Assembly (NCBI GenBank): GCA_963932145.1
Contig: OZ010603.1
Coordinates: forward strand, 87,246,989-87,310,988
Origin: Acanthosepion lycidas
Taxonomy: Eukaryota; Mollusca; Cephalopoda; Sepiida; Sepiidae
Direction: 5' to 3'
DNA length: 64,000 nt
This document shows, piece after piece, positions 55,311-64,000 of this stretch; position 1 is the stretch's first letter; every line of letters starts with the position of its first letter. A program made the position numbers and the translations under genes. Below the pieces are notes generated by a model, which had not been told where the DNA came from, ran no database searches, and was given only the letters and a program-made list of their open reading frames with translations.

Positions 55311-55976
55311 GCGAGGTTAAAAATATATATTAATATATTATACTAGCCATTATCGTTGCTTTTATAGTTCAAGAGAAGTAACTCTTATTTTCCTTTTTTA
55401 CCCATAATTGCAGCTAGCTTAAAATTTTAAAGAGGGGAAGATAGAAATTAGAATTAGTTATACATTCAACATTTGAAGAGTTAGAGTAACATAATAACTA
55501 ATTAAATAAAACCGATATTATGGAATTTATATGAAGAAATGCGGAATTGGATCGCCTTTCTCCAATGAATTCTGATATAAAAATGTCCCAGCTTTACTTT
55601 ATAGTAATGTACGCCCCAAAAACTCAATAACTGTATTATATATTATATCAACTTCTAGGCACTATCACTCTTCGGGTTTATCTAATTTGCATATCGATTT
55701 TTAAAAAATAAGTTTAATTAACTGTCCTTTTATTTGAGGATTGTTTTGATTTTCATTTCAAAAATAGTTTTGTTTAGGAATATCGTCTCATATACTGCAG
55801 AAAATTGTTTGAAATTTGCATTTCACTTGGTCTTCAACAAGTTGGCATCTATTTGTAAAACTTCCCTTAACAAGCCACTCTATGAATGAAATGTTCATTT
55901 AAAATTTTTGTTTCAAAGATTTAAAGTAGTGAATATATCTTACTTTGCGAAGCTATAGCGAGCTGTGCGTAGCGTG

Positions 55977-55978
<2 letters not shown>
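55311..55978. other. AT-rich segment with Helitron-like ends on both sides
   Basis: The right end GCGAGCTGTGCGTAGCGTGC TAAT runs into (AT)n, and the left end read on the minus strand is GATAATGGCTAGT followed by AT-rich DNA. Both have a CTRRT form. No coding. The two ends point outward, so this may be two elements joined or coincidence. Confidence 0.25.

Positions 55979-56050
<72 letters not shown>
55979..56050. repeat. (AT)n tract
   Basis: About 70 bp of alternating AT followed by a short (TG)n. Confidence 0.95.
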
Positions 56051-56053
<3 letters not shown>

Positions 56054-56343
56054 GTGTGTGTGTGTCCGAGTCAGAATGGGTAGAAAATAAATTAAAGAAT
56101 TGTTTTTATTCATGCGTTCTTCATGTTGACAGTATGTAAGAAATTTGCGTATGTAATCCCGACAATGTTATAAGTTAATGACATTTGGAGAAACATTCAT
56201 TAATATATCTCCTGAAAATAATATCTCATAATGCATTTCGCCTCTAACGGCTTCAGATAGACAATGAAAACTTATATACCTGAACGTGCTTATATCTCTT
56301 TCGCAATTGTTATAAATAGGGTTCTCAATATTATGTATATTCA

Positions 56344-56345
<2 letters not shown>
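56051..56345. other. AT-rich DNA, nothing recognised
   Basis: No supported feature. Confidence 0.4.

Positions 56346-56410
<65 letters not shown>
56346..56410. repeat. (AT)n tract
   Basis: About 65 bp of alternating AT. Confidence 0.95.
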
Positions 56411-56414
<4 letters not shown>

Positions 56415-56820
56415 TAGACAAAGAACAGAACAACATATGGAGTAAAATTCCAAAGTTCGTGGCACTTACTTTTAAAAACGTGCTAAACACAATGTATAGC
56501 AATATATTATTGCTTTTTTATTATAAAAGATTATAATAAAAGCATTTAATCACCAGTTACTTACCATCGCCTTACCAAGAAGTACAATCAAATTATTGAA
56601 ACGTGTGTAGTGACTTCAATGTTTTAATTATAAGATTTTATATTAAAAATTATATATATATATATATAAAAGAATGTAAGAATAAACCCTGACTGGCGAC
56701 GGCCAGCTTCACTCGTCAATACATTGTTCAGAAGTTTCATTACATCTTTCGTGGACTCTATAGGTTACTGAAAGACTGGAGGAAGGTCCGGAAGGATTTA
56801 TTTTAATGAAACCACATTTT
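56411..56820. other. AT-rich DNA with a short GC-richer segment
   Basis: Nothing identified. The 56680-56800 part (CCCTGACTGGCGACGGCCAG and on) has an imperfect GGC/GCC inverted repeat. Confidence 0.35.
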
Positions 56821-56824
56821 CTGT

Positions 56825-57155
56825 ACATATTTCTGATGAGGTATTATTTACACTATTTACATTATTCGGACTATTGCCCTCATCTTTGTCGCCATATTTA
56901 TTACAAAGTTTCGGCCGTTGTACGCTCCGGTCCTCTTCAGGTGGTTGGAATGTCGAATTGAACCCTTTATTTCGCTCACTGGTGTAGACTATTCTAGTTG
57001 ATTTCTTTGTTTTAATGGATGTCAGTTATCAGTTATCTCCTGTTAATTTCCCTCTCCAAGTTCTTCACTGCCTTAACCAGGTATTGAACTCACACACTTT
57101 GGGTCCTGTCACTGTCTAACCAACGCTTTTATCCACTGTGTCACTTGTAAATATC
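56825..57155 (-). mobile_element. Penelope-like 3' module, stand-alone copy
   Basis: The minus strand carries the whole module: a tRNA-like head (ACACAGTGGATAAAAGCG; GAGTTCAATACCTGG), CATTAAAACA, CATTCCAACCACCTGAAGAG, GACCGGAGCGTACAACGGCC, GAAACTTTG, GACAAAGATGAGGGCAATAG and TAATACCTCATCAGAAATA. No Penelope coding is adjacent, so the module may also move on its own as a SINE-like unit. Confidence 0.7.
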
Positions 57156-57691
57156 CATTTTTAATTAAAGGTAGATTTCTCATTTTTATTTAAAAAGAAA
57201 CAATCGCTGATTTATATAAAAAAAAAACCTTAATTTCCGTTAAAAATTAATATGGATCAACGTATTTAAGCAAATATTTATTTTTATGCTTACATGTAAT
57301 CATCAATTCATTTCTCTTGTTTAATAAGCATGGGTTATTTAAGTGTTTTAAAATAACCAAGACATGAGTTGCATTGATTTTCTTTACCGTTATAAAACAA
57401 AATGACTCTTAACAATAAGAATTATGCAAATGCAACTCTTAAAATTTTACTGGGATATTAAAACAGATGACTACACACCTGTAATAAATTGAGATTTCGT
57501 TGTCAAAATTACACCCTTTTCCGGCCACTGTGACCGATGTGACCTTTGTTTGCTGGAGAAAAAGAATCATCCTCAAAAATATTAATGACTTAAATCTGTT
57601 TAATAAACTAAGTGAACAATTGTTAGGTTGTAATGACAGAAAAAGATTTCTCTTAAAATATTTAAATTTTGGAATAAATATATTATCCAAA
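57156..57691. other. AT-rich DNA, nothing recognised
   Basis: Two overlapping open frames (57439-57699 minus, 57500-57706 plus) have no family motifs. Confidence 0.4.
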
Positions 57692-59366
57692 TGTGACACT
57701 ATTTAGGTCGCTAGAAGGAAAGAAGAAAAAAAAGGCGAGAATTAAATTTAGGTGATAAGAAGCCACCACGAAAAGGACACTAAGCGATGTTATTCTTTTT
57801 TAACAAAGAAAAATGCTAAAGGCTTTATTCTCATTAGCGAGGAAGATAAGGCCGCGGATGTGTCGGATTTGATTTGATTCATGACGGCGCACCGAATGGT
57901 GAAAATTTCAGGTCGTTCAGGTGACCTACAGGGCAGAATTCTAAATAGATAAAAATTAATTGGGTCGCAGAAAAATGTCCGATTGGATCAACCGCAGAAT
58001 TACAAAAACAAAAGACTGAGCCATTGGCTATCTACGAATATCTTTGAAAAAGGCATCTGTTTTGTGCCAGGAGCTGGCTATGATGAGAAAATTATTTTAT
58101 CAGGAATAATTAACGCCAGAATGCGATCTCATCAGATGACCACCCACTTGATGCTGGCGAAAAGTCTCGATTGATAAAGTCCAGGTGACTCGGTTAAGAT
58201 AAGATTCTAAGGGTTTTTGTCGGGCAGAAGGGAAGAAAGGAAAAAAAAAATTATCTTCCTTTTTTTTTTTTGAGCAAGACTTTTTAAACCGAGGCTAGTC
58301 TGGACACACCCACGCCGCTGGGCGACCATTGGCTGGATGGTGGCATGAGCGTTAGGCGGAGGTAATCATGTGAAGAAGGAGGGGAGGCCTGTTGCGCCCC
58401 CCTGAAGGGATAGGTGTGAAATGCCACTGTGAGAGAGAGGGGAAACCCGTTGACACCCTCTGAGGGCATAGTGAGATACCAATATGAGAACAGAAGAAGG
58501 TGGGAAGATAATAATAAAATTTTCCTGAGCGAAAACAAAGAAGTGGATTGTGGGTTTAGAATTATCAAGGAACCTCAAACCCCGACAAACCCACCCCGGT
58601 TTTGGTCGGCGTCCATATAAGCAGAGTCGCAACGAGTGAAAACCAGACCAGTTCGAGTTCCAGTTAAGTTGAATGAAGTTCGCAGTTGGGGTTGGAGACA
58701 GACAGGCAAGCAGTTGCAGTGAGCTGAGAGCTCTGAAGACCCGCCTCGCAGAAGCTGACTAAGATTCACACAATTCCGAACTCAACTTCTAGCCAAGAGC
58801 AATTTATTTTTGAAGAACGACTTAGACTCACATCACCAAAACAAGTTTTACGAATATCGCCTGAAGATACACCAAGAACCAGTTTCTTAAAGAACAAAAA
58901 ACTTAGGATGTTAAGACTCGCCTAACAAACGCAAAGTGCCACGAATCCATATAGCGGGTTGGGAAGAAGACGCAGTCCTGTATTCAGCAACCATATATAA
59001 AATATTGTTATCCTTTTTTAACACATTTGAACTTTTCGAGTTATTATTTTCTTTTCTTTTACATATACTTGTGCGATATCGCCCTTGTTCGAACTCAACT
59101 TGCATTACGGACGGCGACTGATTGATTTCGTCTCCCTAAGATCAATTCACAACGTGGGTAGATTAGACTGGAAATCAAAGCAGTTACTTCGGTAACCAGA
59201 CGTTAGAAGCGAGCTGGGAACGACAAGGCTGATACCGAATCTAACCAGATTCCCATCCGAATCACCAAAAGGTTAGAACGATACATTTGGTGCCGCGACC
59301 AACACCAAGCCAGTTGGTCGTCACAGGACAGGATAGCACGACGGATGCGGCTAGGCAGACGTCACA
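57692..59366 (+). mobile_element. Solo LTR of a Ty3/gypsy-type element, plus strand
   Basis: Begins TGTGACACTATTTAGG and ends GACGTCACA, 1.675 kb. Aligns over its length with the minus-strand solo LTR at 8920-10604 (e.g. the block CAGGGCAGAATTCTAAATAG and the GTCGGCGTCCATATAAGC promoter-like region). It ends after one PBS-like module (TTTGGTGCCGCGACC), whereas the other copy has two. The flanking bases do not match (CAAA and TATT), so no target duplication is visible. Fossil. Confidence 0.8.
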
Positions 59367-59589
59367 TATTGATTGCTCCATTTTAATCATTTTAACGTAT
59401 ATCATCAAGATATAACTTTAAACTTGCTGTTAATTTTTTTCATTTTTTTTATAATGGCCCCCTTCCACATCCCTATTTTCTGTATTTACACCACAATTTA
59501 ACGTATTTTAAATTTGAGATGGGAAATTGCGTTTACTTTAGCGTTCCTCCTATGAGGTCCAGTATGTTATTTTTTTTTCTAAATCATAA
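59367..59589. other. AT-rich DNA, nothing recognised
   Basis: No supported feature. Confidence 0.4.
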
Positions 59590-59600
59590 ATATTTCGTGC

Positions 59601-59632
59601 CTGACAAGTTGGTAAAACAACGAAACGCGTAT
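59601..59632 (+). ncRNA. Hammerhead-like motif, one core change
   Basis: CTGACAA at 59601-59607 (CTGACGA expected), stem II GTTG (59608-59611) with CAAC (59618-59621), GAAAC at 59622-59626, then GCGTA. The perfect four-base stem and correct GAAA support relationship, but the change at the conserved G of CUGANGA predicts inactivity. Confidence 0.4.
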
Positions 59633-59742
59633 GTGTGTCTGCGTTCGTATAAGTGGCTTCCCGGGGAGAAGAATTTTTCCTCACAATACCATCAAACACC
59701 GATATACACAACCATAAACAGATCCAAAATTTCAAAATTAAT

Positions 59743-59790
59743 CCGTGTGTCTGATGATCGCAAAGAGCGTGAAACGAAAGGTCACAAACT
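59743..59790 (+). ncRNA. Hammerhead ribozyme, type I, complete core
   Basis: CTGATGA at 59751-59757. Stem II CGC (59759-59761) with GCG (59767-59769) around AAAGA, with a U-U at the base. GAAA at 59771-59774. Two-pair stem III (A-U, C-G) closed by GAAAG. Cleavage triplet GTC at 59781-59783. Stem I GTGTGT (59745-59750) pairs with ACAAAC (59784-59789) with one mismatch. Spacing is identical to 39186-39228, while stem I and stem II bases differ in a pairing-preserving way. Confidence 0.7.
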
Positions 59791-59881
59791 CAAATCTAAA
59801 TATGTTAGCTCTATCACTGATATTGAGCGCTTTCCAATAAGTACCACGTTTATATAATATATAAGTAATATATATAAAAAT

Positions 59882-59883
<2 letters not shown>

Positions 59884-59943
<60 letters not shown>
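59884..59943. repeat. (AT)n tract
   Basis: About 60 bp of alternating AT. Confidence 0.95.
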
Positions 59944-59947
<4 letters not shown>

Positions 59948-60041
59948 AACCTAGAGAGCCAGACAAACCTACCAAGGTTTCACTTCCTACAATCCGCTTA
60001 GGTGAAACTTTGGTAGGTTTGTCTGGCTCTCTAGGTTTAAC
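59944..60041. mobile_element. Hairpin MITE with ~40-bp arms
   Basis: GTTAAACCTAGAGAGCCAGA, CAAACCTACCAAGGTTTCAC and their complement, with one mismatch over 40 bp, around an 18-base loop. Flanked by TA at 59942-59943 and 60042-60043. It would fold into a nearly perfect hairpin RNA if transcribed. Confidence 0.9.
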
Positions 60042-60495
60042 TAGGTCTGCTCTACTTACTGTATCGAGCACTTTATTTAATTATTTTGCTTACTCGTATC
60101 GGGTTATTTTTTCTTTGGGCTTTGAACTTGCATGCCAGACGATTATTTTCGGCTAACGTACATGTTCTTGGTTCTTTCTTTTTTATATATCTTTTTCCCT
60201 TTGTTATTGATTTGATTATTTGCAAATCAAAACACTGAAGGTTTTCTGAATGAGTATAATTTCTTATACTTATAAGATTACTACTATATATATATTTATA
60301 TATATGTATATATATAGTTTATGAGAAACTAGTTAATCCGTATCGGTAAACCTATTAATACGGCCCGTCACAAATGTGTAAATTTTCTTTTCATTTTTTG
60401 TTAGGAAGTAAAGTCTGATGATCCGCAGTCATTTTAAAAGGGCTGTGGCGAAATAATTTATTAGATGGAACCTTAAAGTGTTTTGTTTTTTATTT
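60042..60495. other. AT-rich DNA, nothing recognised
   Basis: Contains GTATCGAGCACTTTATTTAA (60061), distantly like the tail of the hammerhead-bearing elements (ATTGAGCACTTTATTCCA). It may be the continuation of the 59.6-kb element beyond the hairpin MITE. Confidence 0.35.
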
Positions 60496-60496
60496 A

Positions 60497-60543
<47 letters not shown>

Positions 60544-60621
60544 GAAGATGTTTTTATGTGTGTGTTTGCTATTTATGCATGTCCACATTTCTCGACCGAT
60601 TTCGATGAAATTGTTCATATA

Positions 60622-60701
60622 TTAGGTTGGTGCAAAAATAGTGTCGTTTTCTCACATATGTTACTATGTGAGAAAACGACATTATTTTTTCACCAACCTA
60701 A
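60622..60701. mobile_element. Palindromic mariner-type MITE, copy 3
   Basis: 80 bp, TTAGGTTGGTGCAAAAATAG at the left and its complement at the right, TA on both sides. Nested in the Helitron-like element, so it is younger than that insertion. The centre CACATATGTTACTATGTG is shared with copy 2. Confidence 0.9.
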
Positions 60702-61039
60702 TATGTTGCAAAGTTATCAATATAGGCCAAGACCAACTTTTCAATCTCCAGGCCCCCAGGGTTTGGCAGAAAAATCGATAAAACTAAAGATGGGTATGAC
60801 TTTTTGCAAAAAACCAGGCAAAGTTTCCCTCGAAATTTCTTTTTTTTTTTTACTGGATTAGCTGATGTTCTTAGCACGTACTGCAAAACATGGCTCCTGT
60901 TACGAGGTTCATGCAGACTGCTTGGTAGCTTTCTTGTGAAAAAACTGGATTTTTCGTACTACTTAAAATAAAAACTTGAATAACTTTCTCATTTTTATCC
61001 AATTTTCTTCAGACATGTCGCAAAAAATTTGCCATCATT

Positions 61040-61260
61040 TAAGATATAAGGTGTTGTGTTTTTAATCCTGCTCCCTTCCCAGGATATAACGATCGTCCTG
61101 GGTATGACGATAAACTACATCCGCGTCCTGGGTAAGACGATAAACTACGTCCAGCAGCAAGGCCTCTGATCGGGAGGTTTTGAGGACCGTGGAACCAGCT
61201 CTTAATTGTTGGTGTTCCCAGGTCCACCCTGATCCGGGGTGGTAGCACCTATTAGAGTCC
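61040..61260. other. GC-richer segment with short repeats
   Basis: CGTCCTGGGTA(A/T)GACGATAAACTAC occurs twice (61091 and 61126), followed by a CCACCCTGATCCGGGGTGGT inverted repeat near 61213. Function unknown; inside the Helitron-like element. Confidence 0.5.
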
Positions 61261-61504
61261 CAGCTATGGGCAAATAGTTAATAAACAAACCTGTGTAAAA
61301 ATAGGTTTTAATACCAGATATGCTTTTTAATAAAAAAAATTGTTACCAGCAATAACTTTTGAAGGAAAAATTATTAACAGCAATACTTAAAAAAAAAAGC
61401 AGTTATACATTCTTTGAAAAAAATATATGACCAGCTCTAGATTTCTTCAAGGAAAAATATTCCCAGAAATAGATTTTTGAAGAAAAACATATTACTAGCA
61501 ATAA

Positions 61505-61800
61505 AAATTTTGTCGGCATTAAATAACCCATTGACGTTGATATGCCGTAAAACAAAATGAAACTAAATCAAAATAAACCAAAGAATACATATTCTATTCA
61601 TACTAATCTATTCTAAAAATCTTGTCGGTATTAAATAACCCATTCATGTTGATATGCTGTAAAACAAACCAAACCAAACCAAAATAAACCAAAGAATACA
61701 TATTCTATTCATTTGAATGTATTCTAAAAATCTTGTCGGTATTACATAATCCATTGAGGTTGATATGCCATAAAACAAAATAAACCAAACCAAGCAAACC
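61505..61800. repeat. ~115-bp tandem repeat, about 2.5 units
   Basis: TTGTCGG(C/T)ATTAAATAACCC ATTGA..TTGATATGC(C/T)GTAAAACAAA repeats at about 61511, 61622 and 61732, separated by AAACCAAA-rich and AAAGAATACATATTCTATTC segments. CGGCAT and ATGCCG in one unit can pair. A single copy is found at 11262-11330. Confidence 0.85.
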
Positions 61801-62554
61801 AAACCAGGATATAACGAAAAACTACGAAAAACTTTTCAAAAATCCCGTTTTTCAGCCATAACTCCTTGGTTTTTCATCCAATGCTTTCCAAATCTGACAT
61901 GCAAATTACATATGACAAATTATTCCAGTAAAGAGGACCAAATCTGCAACAAACAATCTCTAAAATCGGCTTTTGCCACTTAGCCGATAGTTTCTTCATA
62001 TGATTCTCTCCTAAATTGGCCTTCGAACAACCTTTGATGCAAAGATTGTTTGAAAAGGAATATTGAAGCGTTAAAAGGGAAAAATTCCCGAAGAACCTCT
62101 TATTAACCCCAGCTTTATATTAAACGTGCGAAAAAAGAGGGAACGTTCATGCGTTAGCACTTGCATTTGAATCAAGCTCTGACGCTTCAACTATGTTTTT
62201 GTTTGATTATTAGATTTGTGAACAATGTCATACAATTTGAAAGTTATTACGGCCATAGGAAATTTACTGAATATCTAAAACATTGAAACAATTTAATCCT
62301 GAGCAACGGCCAGACAAGAAGGGTTTTTCGATGGAATTCCTTTATTAAGAACAATCAAACAAATAACAATCAAACATTCGAAGGACATATGGTAAAAAAG
62401 ATGAAAGGTGGTGGGGAATAGCTTAGTATACCAACGGATAATGCATGCAAGTAGGGACGCAGGCAGATATTTCTAGACAAGGAGGAAGGGTATACAAGGG
62501 TCAGTTATACAATTGCAGCCATGTACAAGCGAACAACGCCGGGTACCTCGACTA

Positions 62555-62555
<1 letters not shown>

Positions 62556-62607
<52 letters not shown>
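62556..62607. repeat. (AT)n tract
   Basis: About 50 bp of alternating AT, directly after the Helitron-like CTAGT. Confidence 0.95.
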
Positions 62608-62610
<3 letters not shown>

Positions 62611-62982
62611 ACAGCGACTTGGATTGAGGAATCGGAGAGCCGAGTTCGAATTTCAGTCGAATCCATTCCATTCACTTATGTGCTATTAACCTTGGGAAGG
62701 GTATGAATCCCCTTCTTCCTCATGCTATGGGTAAATAGCAGGGCAGACTGGATCCTATAGCCTTGGATGGCATCTGGTCTAGGAGAAGGACAACTCTGAA
62801 TTCAATACCTGCGGAGGGTCGTTTGGGCACTAGGTCTCTGTGTTCGACTTTTCAAAAAGTGTGGATGGTTCTGCACAAAACCTTCACCACTATAATCAAA
62901 TCATATGTGCTGGTGTCGGGCTGTCGATTCCTAGGAACTTATCTGCTTGACCCTCCATACGTCGAATTAGACGGCAGAGTTG
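62608..62982 (+). mobile_element. tRNA-derived SINE, plus strand
   Basis: GATTGAGGAATCGGAGAGCC GAGTTCGAATTTC holds a B-box-like GAGTTCGAATTTC. The A-box part is truncated against (AT)n. The body includes CTTGGGAAGGGTATGAATCC, GGCATCTGGTCTAGGAGAAG, AATACCTGCGGAGGGTCG and GTCGATTCCTAGGAACTT. Same head as the SINE at 16430-16714. It ends at an (AT)n tract. The 111-codon frame 62763-63098 across it is not a gene. Confidence 0.65.
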
Positions 62983-63033
<51 letters not shown>

Positions 63034-63062
63034 ATTATTATTATTATCATTATTATTATTAT
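62983..63062. repeat. (AT)n followed by (TTA)n
   Basis: Alternating AT to about 63028, then TTA repeats. Confidence 0.95.
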
Positions 63063-63177
63063 AGTAATTATGTTGTTATTACAGTTTTTGAATTTTAAAA
63101 TTATATTCGGCAATAAAGAGTAATATTTTTCAATCATAGAGAGAGGTGGGGAGAAAAAGACAGATAGATAGATATAT

Positions 63178-63258
63178 AGTTATTATTATTAATTTTATTA
63201 TTATTATTATCATTATTATTATTATTATTATTTTATTATTATTATTTTATTATTATTG
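63178..63258. repeat. (TTA)n tract
   Basis: Interrupted TTA repeats. Confidence 0.9.
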
Positions 63259-63414
63259 ATATCACTTCAAACATATTTTTAGTCGATACGCGTATTTTTT
63301 TAAACATTGGTTATTCTGTCTACGCCCGACGCACTCGAGAAAAGATTCTTAATAATTATTCAAACAAAAGCCCCCTTTGCAGGGGGAACCGTCATCTGAT
63401 TCGGCTACAGTTGT

Positions 63415-63592
63415 TTTCTATTTTTAATTTCGTCTTTCTTCCTTTACACTCTCTCTTACTTACTTTCCACACTTTCTTTCTTTTTCTTTCTTTCTTTCTG
63501 CTTTTTCCTTCTTTTTTCTTTTTTCATTCCACTATTTCTTTCTTTTTTTATTTTCACTCTTTCTTTTTTTTTTGTTACTTTCCATTCTTTTT

Positions 63593-63628
<36 letters not shown>

Positions 63629-64000
63629 TACACTGTTTCTTTCTTACTATCTTTCTACTCCTTTCTTCTACTCTTTCTTTCTTGCTTTCCAGACTTTCTT
63701 TCTTTTTTCTTTCTTTCCATACTTTCTTTTACGTTCTTTCTTTCTCTCTACGATTTCATCACTTTCACTCTTTCTTTCTTTTTCTTTCTATATACACACT
63801 CCTTTTCTTTCCACTCTTTCATTATTTCTTTCCTTCTTTTTTTATTTTTCTCCGCTATTTCTTTCTTTTTTCTTTTTTTCTTTCTACTCTTTCTCTTCTT
63901 TCTTTCTTTCCAATTTTTCTTTCTTTTTTCATTTTTTCCATTCTTTCGTTTTTTTTCTTTCTTTCTTTCTATTTCTTTCTTTCTACTCTTTCTTTTTTAC
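63415..64000. repeat. Polypyrimidine (CTTT)n-rich region
   Basis: Nearly 600 bp of TTTC variants with occasional CACT or TACT interruptions, e.g. pure CTTT at 63590-63628. It continues past the window edge. Confidence 0.9.

Larger units (their letters stand above)
59590..59883 (+). mobile_element. Hammerhead-bearing element with two motifs in direct order
   Basis: Contains a partial hammerhead-like motif at 59601 and a complete one at 59743-59790, 150 bp apart in the same orientation. The tail ATGTTAGCTCTATCACTGAT, ATTGAGCGCTTTCCAATAAG, TACCACGTTTATATAATATA is shared with the element at 36236-36425. It ends in (AT)n. Direct repeats of hammerheads are a known feature of retrozymes. The 112-codon frame 59519-59857 across it has no recognised domain. 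Confidence 0.6.
60500..62555 (+). mobile_element. Helitron-like non-autonomous element
   Basis: Starts in (AT)n with AAAACAGAAGATGTTTTTAT, ..TCTCGACCGATTTCGATG, and ends CGAACAACGCCGGGTACCTC GACTAG followed by T and (AT)n. The GC-rich hairpin plus CTAG|T end matches the Helitron 3' pattern and the element at 8141-8919. A 5' TC was not seen. It contains a nested mariner-type MITE (60622-60701) and a 115-bp tandem repeat (61505-61800). No Rep/helicase coding; short open frames have no motifs. Confidence 0.45.

Noticed and set aside
59519-59857. 112-codon frame as a host gene
   Set aside because: It runs across the hammerhead-bearing element, has no domain, and its C-terminal part is shared with the repeat copy at 36.3 kb.

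Overview
The window looks like repeat-dominated, intergenic or intronic DNA from an invertebrate, most likely a cephalopod mollusc (octopus or squid type). This is inference from the mix of repeats: many (AT)n and (TTA)n tracts, tRNA-derived SINE-like units, Penelope-like elements with GIY-YIG nucleases, several LINE families, TA-flanked MITEs, and long env-bearing Ty3/gypsy elements. No sequence search was possible. I find no host protein gene, rRNA or functional tRNA. Nearly all longer open frames belong to mobile elements or to tandem arrays that happen to lack stop codons.

Layout. 1-2.6 kb: a fossil minus-strand LTR element whose LTR carries about eight GC-rich units of roughly 235 bp, followed by a protease remnant. 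2.6-7.75 kb: a pyrimidine-rich tandem array with a 60-bp period. 8.1-10.6 kb: a Helitron-like element with a solo LTR inserted exactly at its CTAG end. 10.6-22 kb: a patchwork of MITEs, LINE ends, a mariner transposase fragment, Penelope-like ends in inverted pairs, a SINE and a decayed P/THAP9-like transposase. 22.0-32.8 kb: a 10.8-kb env-bearing Ty3/gypsy element with both LTRs, inserted in an (AT)n tract. 32.8-34.5 kb: a Penelope-like element. 34.5-38.7 kb: LINE remnants, including a LINE 3' end amplified as a 156-bp tandem repeat. 38.7-40.2 kb: a hammerhead-bearing element and two MITEs. 40.4-45 kb: a minus-strand LINE interrupted by a 107-bp tandem array. 45-52.8 kb: an array of about 85 units of 82 bp with old degenerate flanks. 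53-57.7 kb: AT-rich DNA, a LINE tail and another Penelope-like end. 57.7-59.4 kb: a second solo LTR. 59.5-62.6 kb: another hammerhead-bearing element, a hairpin MITE and a Helitron-like element. 62.6-64 kb: a SINE and polypyrimidine DNA.

The most interesting signal is a set of hammerhead-ribozyme-like motifs. One group (near 17.03, 36.29, 39.19 and 59.75 kb) aligns without gaps over the catalytic core. Two of the four copies have complete cores, and paired bases change together in stems I and II. A second group sits in the ends of Penelope-like elements, next to a tRNA-like A-box/B-box module. A third, with a fully canonical core, lies at 20.72 kb on the minus strand. A second unusual signal is that the three related gypsy-type LTRs end in a variable number of repeated primer-binding-site-like modules, as if the LTR boundary had moved outward several times. 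The two giant pyrimidine-rich arrays are each homogeneous in the middle, and the 82-bp array is clearly degenerate at its edges.
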